Shown: piece by piece, positions 36,100 to 43,963 of the stretch
How positions within the stretch are numbered: position 1 is the first letter of the stretch
Layout: every line of letters starts with the position of its first letter
From: Sphingosinicellaceae bacterium
GTDB lineage: Bacteria > Pseudomonadota > Alphaproteobacteria > Sphingomonadales > Sphingomonadaceae
DNA: 64,000 bases
Assembly: GCA_019285715.1 (NCBI GenBank)
Contig: CP079108.1
Coordinates: 3,425,001 to 3,489,000, forward strand
Direction: 5' to 3'
Notes under the pieces: generated by a model
The model's database searches: none
What the model saw: the letters and a program-made list of their open reading frames with translations, nothing else
What the model was told of the DNA's origin: nothing
Translations under genes and position numbers: made by a program

Positions 36100-37359
36100 A
36101 TGGCGGATCAAAAGCTCGTCCTTTCGGACCGAACGATCTTGAAACTGCCGTTCGCGGCGAGCGGGCAGTACAAGGTTCGCGACGCCGAACTGCCCGGACT
36201 TCTGCTCCTCGTCGGCCGTCGCACCAAGACATTCATGGCGCAGGGCGAGTTTTGGCGAAACGGTGAGCGCCAGTTTTCCTCGCGCATGAAGCTCGGCGAG
36301 GCGGGCGAGACCACGACGCAAAAGGCTCGCGCCAAGGCCAAGGAGATGCTCGGGCAGATTGCGCGCGGTGTTCGGCCCGGCGAACCCGAGAAGCCGAAGC
36401 GGCAGGACGTGACGCTCCGCGCGGCGTGGGAACGTTACCGCGATGCCCACATGCTACGCAAAGGCCGCAGCGCCAGAACAATCGCGAGTTACAGCGATCA
36501 CGTTGACCGCCTGTTCGTGAAGTGGGCGGATAAGCCGCTTCGGCACCTGGCGGAGCAGCCGTCGCGCGTCGCCGAACTGCATGACGAGATCAGCGCGCGA
36601 AACGGTCCGTTTATCGCCAATGGCTCGATGCGGACGCTCCGGGCAATCTACAATCACGCTCTGAAGACCAACTTGGAATTGCCTGCGCGCAACCCGGTGA
36701 TGGCGGTCGACTGGAACCGCGAACGCCGCCGCGACACCGCTCTCGGCGTCGAGGATCTCCCCGCGTGGTTTGGCCAACTCGCCAGGCTGGAGAACCCGAT
36801 CCGGCGCGAGTTTCATCTGTTCACGCTGCTTTCGGGCGGACGATCGACCGCGACCAAAATGATCCGGGTCGAGCATATCGATTGGCGGCACCGTTCGCTC
36901 CACATTCCCAACCCTAAGGGCGGGCCCGAGCGGGCCTTCGACATCCCGCTGTCACGTGAGATGATCCGGTGCCTTGTGCGGGCGACCCGCCTTAGCCGAA
37001 AACTTGCGGGTGGAGGCGGTCCGATCTGGGTGTTCAGCGCCGTCAGCGAAGCCGGCCACCTCGTCGAGCAAAAGGAGGACCGGTCGGTCTTGTCGAAGTG
37101 GGGCAATGATCTGCGGCAGAGTTTTCGGACGCTCGGCCAGGCTGCCGGCGTGTCAGAGTTCGATGCGCGTCTGCTGATGAACCACGCCATTCAGGGCGTG
37201 AACGCCGGTTACATCACCCGCCACAAGCTGCTGAATACGCATCTTCGCAAACAACAGAACGCGATCAGCGACCTAATGATGGCCGCGGCACGAACGGCCG
37301 CGAAAACGGACGACTGCATCGCTAAGTGGCTTTCGCGTCGCGATGTCGAGCCGCGATGA
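36100..37359 (+). CDS. Tyrosine-type site-specific integrase
   Basis: 419 residues from ATG 36100 (a GTG at 36091 is possible). An N-terminal arm/core-binding part (TLRAAWERYRDAHMLRKGRSARTIASYSDHVDRLF) is followed by a catalytic domain: first Arg in LLSGGRSTATKM, Lys in IPNPKGGPERAFDIPLS, box II NDLRQSFRTLGQAAGV, His in LLMNHAIQG, and Tyr in GYITRHKL. The residue that is usually His in HxxR is Asn here. It lies beside the tRNA-Arg 3' fragment and presumably made that junction. Confidence 0.88.
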   Translation: MADQKLVLSDRTILKLPFAASGQYKVRDAELPGLLLLVGRRTKTFMAQGEFWRNGERQFSSRMKLGEAGETTTQKARAKAKEMLGQIARGVRPGEPEKPKRQDVTLRAAWERYRDAHMLRKGRSARTIASYSDHVDRLFVKWADKPLRHLAEQPSRVAELHDEISARNGPFIANGSMRTLRAIYNHALKTNLELPARNPVMAVDWNRERRRDTALGVEDLPAWFGQLARLENPIRREFHLFTLLSGGRSTATKMIRVEHIDWRHRSLHIPNPKGGPERAFDIPLSREMIRCLVRATRLSRKLAGGGGPIWVFSAVSEAGHLVEQKEDRSVLSKWGNDLRQSFRTLGQAAGVSEFDARLLMNHAIQGVNAGYITRHKLLNTHLRKQQNAISDLMMAAARTAAKTDDCIAKWLSRRDVEPR

Positions 37360-37379
37360 AAATGCGTGTTAGCCGTCGC

Positions 37380-37895
37380 TCAGCCAAGATTCGCGAGGCT
37401 TCGCATTGCGATCACCAGCCGTGAAGATTTGCCGAGGCGGACAAAACCATGCGCTTCGTAGAAGCTGATTGCGCGATCGTCGATCGCATCGACAACGACC
37501 ATCGATGACCCAACCGTGTCAGCGCTATCGAAAGACTTGCGCAGCGCGCTCGCGAGCAGGACCGCGCCCAAGCCCTTTCCGTGACGGCTCCGGTCTACCG
37601 CAAGGCGTCCGAGCAAGGTGGCGCTGACCAGCGGGTACCGCGGGATATGCTTGCGTGCGGCCTCGGGGACTTCGCCCTGCTCAAGCGCCGTCGCACAGAG
37701 GGTGAAGTAACCAAGAATTCTGTCCGGCGCGTCGATCGCGGTCATCACGAATACCGCATTCGCTTTGCGGCGCACATCCTGCGACGCCTGCGTCTTCAAA
37801 TAGCGATCGAGGCTCTCGACGCCGCAGCTGAAAGCATCGCGATCGTGGTTCGGACCGAGCGGCTCGACACGGAGGTCGGCCGGAGGAATAGCCAC
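37380..37895 (-). CDS. GNAT acetyltransferase toxin (TacT/AtaT type)
   Basis: 171 residues, GTG start placed directly after the antitoxin's TAA with no gap. Family features: DAFSCGVESLDRYLKTQASQDVRRKAN near the N-terminus, GYFTLCATAL, LLGRLAVDRSRHGKGLGAVLLASAL (acetyl-CoA-binding loop) and the catalytic-Tyr region ISFYEAHGFV. Such toxins acetylate the amino group on charged tRNAs and stop translation; the cognate DUF1778 antitoxin is encoded just upstream. Such pairs stabilise mobile elements, fitting its place behind the integrase. Confidence 0.88.
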   Translation of the reverse strand: MAIPPADLRVEPLGPNHDRDAFSCGVESLDRYLKTQASQDVRRKANAVFVMTAIDAPDRILGYFTLCATALEQGEVPEAARKHIPRYPLVSATLLGRLAVDRSRHGKGLGAVLLASALRKSFDSADTVGSSMVVVDAIDDRAISFYEAHGFVRLGKSSRLVIAMRSLANLG

Positions 37896-38198
37896 TTATG
37901 CCACGACCCGCCTACGCTCGGCCTTGAACGCGCGCTGCAGGCGGTCGCTGACCGGGGGCGGGCTGACGAGGACGTGGAAGAACGACGAACGCTCTTCTTC
38001 GGTCAGCACCAGCGTCTCATGCCGCGCGATCGTCCGCTCGGCAGCCTCGGTCAAAGCCGATAGGCAATAGTCGGTAAGCTTGCGCCGCTCGAGCTGAGCG
38101 GCGCGCTCGACGAGCAGCTTCGTCGGCTGATCGACGCGGAACCCCATGCGCTCGGCACGCTGGCGCGCATCCTTCGTGATAATTGTCGCGTTCGGCAT
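37896..38198 (-). CDS. DUF1778-type (TacA-like) antitoxin
   Basis: 100 residues. The N-terminal ribbon-helix-helix part (MGFRVDQPTKLLVERAAQLERRKLTDYCLSAL) binds operator DNA, and the C-terminal tail (LTEEERSSFFHVLVSPPPVSDRLQRAF) matches the segment that wraps and blocks the GNAT toxin. ATG 38198 has a strong AAGGAG site, consistent with the antitoxin being made in excess. It overlaps no other gene and is followed at once by the toxin. Confidence 0.88.
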   Translation of the reverse strand: MPNATIITKDARQRAERMGFRVDQPTKLLVERAAQLERRKLTDYCLSALTEAAERTIARHETLVLTEEERSSFFHVLVSPPPVSDRLQRAFKAERRRVVA

Positions 38199-38218
38199 AT
38201 CGAATCTCCTTGCTCGAT

Positions 38219-38238
38219 GTACGTCCAACGTACGTCCA
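38219..38238. promoter_or_regulatory. Direct repeat GTACGTCCA x2, candidate toxin-antitoxin operator
   Basis: GTACGTCCA at 38219-38227 and 38230-38238, spaced 11 bp apart (one helical turn), 20 bp upstream of the antitoxin start. Ribbon-helix-helix antitoxins bind such helically phased repeats to autoregulate. Confidence 0.55.
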
Positions 38239-38336
38239 GTTCAAGTGAGGATAGAGTGAGAGAGCGGCTGCGCTTTCCGTGACGGGTTCGAGGTCGAGAG
38301 AGAGTCTCGCGGCCGCCCGTCGCGAAAGGCTTTGCC

Positions 38337-38831
38337 ATGATCAAGAACGATGTGCGGCGCGACGTGGGTGCCGGTGCCAAGCCGGTGACCAGCGGCTTCA
38401 AGGTGGATATCTCCCGAGGGCAGCGGATCGGCCGCGTTTCCTCGGAATGGTTCTCACGCCCCGACGACGAGCGCTATCTCTCGCTGAGCGCGCTGCATGA
38501 CGCGGTCCGCACGCGCGCGGAGCGAGCCACGGCACGCACCGTCGAGACCAAGTCGCTCCGTGTCGAGGCGCGGACCAACGACGTCAGCCGGCTGTCCCTC
38601 GCGATTCCGGGTTGTCCCGATCTGGTTGCCCCCACCCACTGGTCGTTCGGCCAGCTGTGCGGCCTGGGTTGGGCGGTGCCGCGTGCCATGCTGCCCGACC
38701 TTCCGCAGCGCGCGCTGGCAACGCTGCGCAGCCAGTTCGTGGAAACGCGCTCGATCCGCCAGCTTGCTCGCGATGCGCGCGCCATCCTCGGCGCTCTGCT
38801 CGCCGACAGCGAAGGCCCTCGGCGCCACTGA
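38337..38831 (+). pseudogene. DUF932-like (phage/plasmid-type) protein, N-terminal part only
   Basis: 164 codons. The opening (DVRRDVGAGAKPVTSGFKVDISRGQRIGRVSSEWFSRPDDERYLSLSALHDAVR) and THWSFGQLCGL resemble the N-terminus of DUF932 proteins found on plasmids and islands. Those proteins are about 400 residues; here the frame ends after a Leu/Arg-rich stretch with no further similarity that I can see. It is probably a truncated relic of the integrated element. The family match is from recalled pattern. Confidence 0.45.
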
Positions 38832-39130
38832 GTTACGAGCAGGGGGCGTTCTGTCCGACTGCAAGGCCGCAATTTTGCTCCTGCCAATCTTAATCGGAGG
38901 CGAGCGCTGATATTTGGTGGATTGCGCCCTGGCCGCTTTCGGGCCGGACGACTTGGATAGCGGACATATGTTCATCGGACGGGGCAGGAGAGTTTCGGCC
39001 GCGATCGGTGCCAAGCGAGCGGCTAATCATCTGCCGAACCGCGACGTCAGGCGAGGCACGATAACGCCAACGCCAACGCTGGCAGTTATGCGTCTCACCC
39101 TTATCGCCCGGCTAGATTCTTACGAAGTCT
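38832..39130. other. Intergenic stretch, nothing supported
   Basis: About 300 bp between the DUF932-like fragment and the terminator of the secretion operon. Short frames exist on both strands but none has a convincing ribosome site or recognisable product. Confidence 0.5.
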
Positions 39131-39167
39131 AAAACAAACCTGGGCCCGCTATTGGATGCCCGAGCCC
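39131..39167 (-). terminator. Rho-independent terminator of the leftward secretion operon
   Basis: On the reverse strand, GGGCTCG pairs with CGGGCCC (one G-U pair) around a 12-nt loop, followed by AGGTTTGTTTT. It lies 14 bp after the beta-barrel gene's stop and is well placed to end the long transcript from the ferritin-like genes through virB11. Confidence 0.6.
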
Positions 39168-39181
39168 CTGTGTAGCCCAAA

Positions 39182-39796
39182 CTACCTAAAGCGGATACCG
39201 GCACCGAACATTGCACGTTGACGGGAAGTGTGGTCGTCATAACGCGAATAGACGTACTGGCCGTTGACGTAGAACATCGGCGTCAGCGAATACTCGACCC
39301 CGCCGCCGGCCTGGTAGCCGTCGGTCGAGTAGTGGTCGGTTGCCAAAAACCCTGGCCCGACGATGTTGCCGTTGACGTAGTACAGCCCCGTGCTCGACAG
39401 GAAGCTGTTGCGCTGCTTGTCGTTGACGTAGCCGCCCTTGCCGAACACCATCAGCGATGGCGTGAGCAGATAGCCGACGCGGATCGCGGCACCCAGTTCG
39501 TGCGACGACTGCTGGCACAACGCGCCGCCGTTCAGGGTGGTGCAGGCCGACGTGCCCTTGTTCGGACGCCAGTAGCTGCCCTCGGCGCCGACGACGATCT
39601 TGCTGCCGATCATCCCGTCGAAACCGAAGGTGCCGCCGTAACCGAGCTTGGTATTCTTGTCCCCCTCGGCCTTGAAGCGGTCACCGCCGACGTTGCCCTC
39701 GAGACGAAAGCCCCGGAACGAGGTTTCGACCTGGGCCGTGGCGACATGTGGTGCGAACAGGGCGGTCAGCAGCCCGGCGATTACATAGCGGCGCAT
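39182..39796 (-). CDS. Outer-membrane beta-barrel protein (opacity/OmpA-like porin fold)
   Basis: 204 residues. The signal peptide ends at VATAQ. Alternating short strands with aromatic ends (LEGNVGGDRF, GYGGTFGFDGMIGSKIVVGAEGSYW, AAIRVGYLLTPSLMVFGKGGYV, QAGGGVEYSLTPMFYVNGQYVYSRYDD) end in MFGAGIRFR, an eight-stranded-barrel pattern. It is the last gene of the leftward array, 42 bp after virB11, so it may serve as a surface component or outer-membrane partner of the secretion system. That link is by position only. Confidence 0.82.
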   Translation of the reverse strand: MRRYVIAGLLTALFAPHVATAQVETSFRGFRLEGNVGGDRFKAEGDKNTKLGYGGTFGFDGMIGSKIVVGAEGSYWRPNKGTSACTTLNGGALCQQSSHELGAAIRVGYLLTPSLMVFGKGGYVNDKQRNSFLSSTGLYYVNGNIVGPGFLATDHYSTDGYQAGGGVEYSLTPMFYVNGQYVYSRYDDHTSRQRAMFGAGIRFR

Positions 39797-39838
39797 TAGA
39801 ATTTCCTTTGTGATTGCTGTGGGTTGAAACTTGCGAAG

Positions 39839-40819
39839 TCATGCGCCGGTTGCGTCGTGCGTGTTCATGATCGCAGCGATGCGGCGCACGCCGCTGGCGC
39901 GGTCGAGCTGGACGACGATGTCTATCATCGAGCGGGCGTAAGCGAGGGTGTCGGCGCGGCCGAGCCCGAGGCCGGACTGCATCACCATGAGCGCCAGTTG
40001 CTCGAGCGCGCCGGCCGGCGAGTTGGCATGGATCGTGGTGAACGAGCCGGGATGGCCGGTGTTGATGGCGCGCAGGAAGCTGACCGCCTCCTTGCCCCGG
40101 ATTTCGCCGAGCACGATCCGGTCCGGCCGCAAGCGCAGCGCTGCCTGCAGCAGATCCTCGGTGGTAACGCGCGCTTCGCCGAGCTCGCCCTTCACCGCAA
40201 CCAGCCCAAGCCCGTTCGGGCTGCGCAACCGGATCTCGGGTGTATCCTCGACGAGGATGACGCGCTCGCGCGCCGGCACTTCGGCAAGCAGCGCGTTAAG
40301 GAAGGTGGTCTTGCCGGTCGATGTGCCGCCGCTGACGAGGATAGTCTTCCGCTCCCGGACAGCGCGGCGGAGGTAACCGACGGGGTCGGCGCGCGGATCG
40401 AGCGGGGCGGCGGGCACGGCCTCGGCGAGCGCGCCGTGATCGTAGGCATCGAGCGGCAGATCGATAAGCCGGTGACGCCGGATCGCCATCGCCCAATGGT
40501 CACGCGTCGCCGACGGTGCCACGAACTGCACCCGGGCACCGTCCGGCATCGTCGCGGCAAGCAGCGGCGACACGCGGTTGACGCCCTGATTGCTGATCCG
40601 CGCGACCTGCTCGGCCAGCCGCTGAACATGACGATCGTCGAGCTCCGGCAGCGCGACCCGCAGCATGTCGCGCTCACCCGCTACTTCAATCCAGGCCTCC
40701 CCCGGCCGGTTGACGATGATCTCGGTGACGTCCTCGCGGTCCAGCCACGTCCGGAACGGCGCCAGATAAGCGTCGAGGAAAACGCTGCCACCCGCGATCT
40801 CGTGGAGCATCGCGCTCAC
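39839..40819 (-). CDS. virB11: Type IV secretion ATPase VirB11
   Basis: 326 residues. The N-terminal domain includes VTEIIVNRPGEAWIE; the hexameric ATPase core has Walker A GGTSTGKTT, the Asp box VEDTPEI, Walker B-like RPDRIVLGEIRGKEA and the His box TGHPGSFTTIHANSP. It powers pilus assembly and substrate transfer at the inner membrane. It overlaps the virB10 stop by 4 bp. All family motifs are intact, so it should be functional. Confidence 0.95.
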   Translation of the reverse strand: MSAMLHEIAGGSVFLDAYLAPFRTWLDREDVTEIIVNRPGEAWIEVAGERDMLRVALPELDDRHVQRLAEQVARISNQGVNRVSPLLAATMPDGARVQFVAPSATRDHWAMAIRRHRLIDLPLDAYDHGALAEAVPAAPLDPRADPVGYLRRAVRERKTILVSGGTSTGKTTFLNALLAEVPARERVILVEDTPEIRLRSPNGLGLVAVKGELGEARVTTEDLLQAALRLRPDRIVLGEIRGKEAVSFLRAINTGHPGSFTTIHANSPAGALEQLALMVMQSGLGLGRADTLAYARSMIDIVVQLDRASGVRRIAAIMNTHDATGA

Positions 40820-41955
40820 GGGAGGACGCCGTTCGCGGCGACGGCGTCGGCTGCGAGGGCATCGCTGGCGACAGTCGAGAAATCGAGGTCCTTGGCGGTG
40901 AAGACGCGGATCGGCTGGCCCTGTGCGACACGGATGGTCGGCGGTATCTGGCCGTTGCCCTGCGCCGCGACGCCCGCGGCGCTCGTTCCGCCCGCGAGCA
41001 CCACGGACGGATTGCCGATCGCCGAAAGGCCACCGATGACGGTCAGCAGGGCGGCGGCCCCGAAGCGTTTGAAGAAATGGCTGTCGACCTTACCGTCGAG
41101 CCCCGACGTTCCGGTGAACCCGACCGCCGGCGATGCCAGCGCGACGGAGACGCCGTCGGGCCGGATCAGCCGTGACCAGATCACGTAAGCGCGGGTCTGG
41201 CCGGCGGCGAGGCCCGACTTGTACTGCCCGATCAGGCGCGAGGAGCGCGGGATAAGGACGCGCGTGCCGTCGAACGACTTGACGTCGCGGCTGACCACGG
41301 CACGGACGAAACCCGGCAGGTCGGTATCAATCGCGGTTTCGAGCACCGCAGGGATCAGTGTTCCCTGGGTGACCGTGGTCGTTGGATTGCCGAGCTGCTC
41401 GGCGGTGGCGACCTCGGCCGAGCCATTGCCGATGCGCGCCGCGAACTGTTCGTTGTCGTTGCCCCCGGCCGCGAGCGGCGACCTGGGTACGGCGCTCCCG
41501 GGCACCGCTGTTGCCGTGGTGGCCGCGGTCGTGACGGCTGACGGAACGCTATTGTCGTACACCATCAAGGGCGCCGGGCCACGATCGACGGCCTGCGGTA
41601 TCGCGACCGAGGGCACCGAAGGCATCATCAGCGAGTGCGGCGCGATCGGCACGACCGCACGCACCGGCGGCGCAGTGAACACCGGCGACGCGCGGGCCAC
41701 GACCGGCAGTGGCGGTGCGGCCGGCGGCAGGCGATGGCTGTTCATCGACCACAAAGTGAGCCCGCCCAGCGCCAGCGCGATGCTCCCGCCAACGATCAGC
41801 CCGCCGGTATCCTTGCCGGCCTCGCGGCGCGCGACGATCGGGAAGGCGTTCTCGCTCGCCAGGACCAGTGCCTGGTCGTCGAGCACGGTCCGTGGATCGG
41901 TCGCCTCGTTCGGCAGGAAGACCAGCCGGCTCGGGGACGTGGTTTCGGTGGTCAT
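40816..41955 (-). CDS. virB10: Type IV secretion core protein VirB10
   Basis: 379 residues: a cytoplasmic tail, one membrane helix (GGLIVGGSIALALGGLTLWSM), a Pro/Ala-rich periplasmic linker and the C-terminal TrbI/VirB10 beta-barrel (TLIPAVLETAIDTDLPGFVRAVVSRDVKSFDGTRVLIPRSSRLIGQY ... GQPIRVFTAKDLDF). It spans the envelope as the core-complex scaffold with VirB9. 4-bp overlaps with virB9 upstream and virB11 downstream show tight coupling. Confidence 0.95.
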   Translation of the reverse strand: MTTETTSPSRLVFLPNEATDPRTVLDDQALVLASENAFPIVARREAGKDTGGLIVGGSIALALGGLTLWSMNSHRLPPAAPPLPVVARASPVFTAPPVRAVVPIAPHSLMMPSVPSVAIPQAVDRGPAPLMVYDNSVPSAVTTAATTATAVPGSAVPRSPLAAGGNDNEQFAARIGNGSAEVATAEQLGNPTTTVTQGTLIPAVLETAIDTDLPGFVRAVVSRDVKSFDGTRVLIPRSSRLIGQYKSGLAAGQTRAYVIWSRLIRPDGVSVALASPAVGFTGTSGLDGKVDSHFFKRFGAAALLTVIGGLSAIGNPSVVLAGGTSAAGVAAQGNGQIPPTIRVAQGQPIRVFTAKDLDFSTVASDALAADAVAANGVLP

Positions 41956-42749
41956 TGCGCGTTACTCGCGAGACTGGCGGAGGGCGGCGCGAAGACTGCC
42001 GGGGCGGCTTCGCGGCGCGCCTTCCGCGCATGCCGATCGGCGGCGGGTTGTGCATCGGCGGGTTTCAGCGTCGCCATCTGCTTGCCGGAGCGCAGGATAA
42101 GCTGCGCCGGCACGTCATCGACGACGATGTAATTGCCGCGCGTCGTGTAATTGACCGGGCCCTCGATGCCCGGCGCTTCGGTCGCCAAGATCGCGGGCAG
42201 CGGCACGTCCGCCGGCCATGCGAGGAACGTCGAATGCCCGTCGTCGAACACCCGCGACGGCAGCAGAGCCTTGTCGCCCCGGCTCGCCCACGCGAAGTTC
42301 AGCGTGCTCGGGTCGGGTTCGATCGGCTTCGCTTCGGCCACCACGACCGGCGCTGCCGGAACTGCCGCGACAGGAGCCGGCCGGTGCACTGCCGGGTATG
42401 TGAACCGCAGCATGTAGACCGGCTCGGCGCGCGGCGTGCTGATCAGGTCGAACAGATAGGTGCGCTGGTCGGTCACCACTGTCATGTTGGTCCGGGCACC
42501 GGGCTTGATCGGCTTCAGGAACAGCAGGTCGGCGCGCTTGTTGGGCGCCACCTGCCAGCCGGCGCTGTCGCCCACCGCGACATTCTCGATGCGCTCGTCC
42601 GGGGCGAAGGCGATCGTCGACTGGGTGTCGCCGCGGCCGTGGATCGTGACGACCTCGCTGGGCTGGTAGAGATGCGAGGCGATGCGCGGGTCCGCGTGGG
42701 CAGCGGTGCCGGCGGCGAGCATGAGAACGACCAGGCTTCGCAGTCTCAC
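41952..42749 (-). CDS. virB9: Type IV secretion core protein VirB9
   Basis: 265 residues with a signal peptide (LVVLMLAAGTAAHAD). The N-terminal domain has VAVGDSAGWQVAPNKRADLLFLKPIKPGARTNMTVVTDQRTYLFDL, diagnostic of VirB9/CagX; the C-terminal domain has LNFAWASRGDKALLPSRVFDDGHSTFLAWP. It forms the outer ring of the core complex, normally with the lipoprotein VirB7, for which I see no gene here. It is coupled to virB6 and virB10 by 4-bp overlaps. Confidence 0.94.
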   Translation of the reverse strand: MRLRSLVVLMLAAGTAAHADPRIASHLYQPSEVVTIHGRGDTQSTIAFAPDERIENVAVGDSAGWQVAPNKRADLLFLKPIKPGARTNMTVVTDQRTYLFDLISTPRAEPVYMLRFTYPAVHRPAPVAAVPAAPVVVAEAKPIEPDPSTLNFAWASRGDKALLPSRVFDDGHSTFLAWPADVPLPAILATEAPGIEGPVNYTTRGNYIVVDDVPAQLILRSGKQMATLKPADAQPAADRHARKARREAAPAVFAPPSASLASNAQ

Positions 42750-43963
42750 GATACATGCTCCTTCGACAGCGCGGCAGGTGCGGCGCGGAACCGGCTGCCG
42801 ACGCTCTGGATGCGGCGATCCGCCGTGCGAGCGGGACGGGCGGCGTCGCCGCCGATCGAGACGATCTGCGCCGATATTGTACGTCCGCGCCCGAAGCTGC
42901 CGGGTGCATTGGCCGGGTCGGAGGCGATGCTCACGGGGATAGACGCGACGATGCGACGGACGCGGTCGTCGCCGCCATTGGCGCTGACCGCGGCTCTAGT
43001 CCCGGACACGACCGGAGTGACGCTCGGCAGCGCACTCGCATTGCCCGTAGTCACAACGCCGTCTCGACAGTCGCTCCCGCCCGAAATCCGCCATCCGGCG
43101 ATGATCGTGCTGGCGGTCTTGAGCACCATCAGCATCAGCGCGCAGTAGACACAGACGCCGAGGAACAGCACCGCGACGTCGCGGGCCTGGGGCTGGCCAC
43201 CAGCGGCCGCGATGTTCCCGACCAGCGGGCTCAGCGCGCCGACCGCAGCCCCGCCGATCAGCACCGCGAACAACGGCACCAGCGCGAACATCACGACAGC
43301 CTTGAGCCACCCGACGAACAGGCCGCGGCTACTCCGGAACAGCGCCAGCACGATGAACAGCGGGCCGATCGCGAGCAGGGCCGCAAGCGCGATCTTGGAC
43401 GTGAGGAGCACGCCTGCGGTGCCGAGCATCAGCAGGATCGCGCAGACCCACAATGCCGTCGCGGAGGAGAAGCCGCCGACCGTCGCCGCCGCCGGCGTGA
43501 TCCCGGTATCGGTGGTCGCGCCGGGCTTGCCGGCCTGGGTCGCGGCATCGGCGACACCCGCAAACAGCTGGTCGAGCCTGTCCGCGAACGCGACGGTGGC
43601 CGAGCCGTGGCTGCCCGCCAGCAGGCCGGCGATCTGGTCGGGAGCACCACTCGCAAGCGTCCAGACGACCTGCTGATACGCGACCCACGAGGTTGCGAAG
43701 GTCAGGACCAGCCCGAGCGTCAGCATGCGCGGCGTCAGTGCCGAGATGCCGAGGCGTGAGCGCCCTGTCAGCAACGAGATCGCGAAGAAGGCGACGAACA
43801 ACGTCAGGCAGCCGGTCAGCACCGGCATCAGCCTGCCGTCCGCTCCAAACAGCCGGCCGAAGGCGTAGGCGGTGGCTTCGCCGGTGCGGCAGTCGATCGC
43901 CCGCAGCGCCTGCGCGATACCCGCCGCGCTGTCGCTGTTGGCAAGGCCGGGGCAGGCGCTCAT
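42746..43963 (-). CDS. virB6: Type IV secretion inner-membrane protein VirB6 (TrbL/VirB6 family)
   Basis: About 405 residues from ATG 43963. Several membrane helices: LMPVLTGCLTLFVAFFAISLLTG, MLTLGLVLTFATSWVAYQQVVW, ALWVCAILLMLGTAGVLLTSKIALAALLAIGPLFIVLALF, AVVMFALVPLFAVLIGGAAVGAL and VAVLFLGVCVYCALMLMVLKTA. The order and the Trp-containing first loop are as in VirB6, the inner-membrane channel piece. The C-terminal ~100 residues are polar and variable. Overlaps virB4 by 4 bp. Confidence 0.9.
   Translation of the reverse strand: MSACPGLANSDSAAGIAQALRAIDCRTGEATAYAFGRLFGADGRLMPVLTGCLTLFVAFFAISLLTGRSRLGISALTPRMLTLGLVLTFATSWVAYQQVVWTLASGAPDQIAGLLAGSHGSATVAFADRLDQLFAGVADAATQAGKPGATTDTGITPAAATVGGFSSATALWVCAILLMLGTAGVLLTSKIALAALLAIGPLFIVLALFRSSRGLFVGWLKAVVMFALVPLFAVLIGGAAVGALSPLVGNIAAAGGQPQARDVAVLFLGVCVYCALMLMVLKTASTIIAGWRISGGSDCRDGVVTTGNASALPSVTPVVSGTRAAVSANGGDDRVRRIVASIPVSIASDPANAPGSFGRGRTISAQIVSIGGDAARPARTADRRIQSVGSRFRAAPAALSKEHVS

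Noticed and set aside
38914-39132. 72-codon + strand frame between the DUF932 fragment and the terminator
   Set aside because: No ribosome site, no recognisable product, and it ends in the terminator region.
39824-41188. 454-codon + strand frame opposite virB11/virB10
   Set aside because: Shadow of the virB genes, which have intact Walker and TrbI motifs and 4-bp overlaps.
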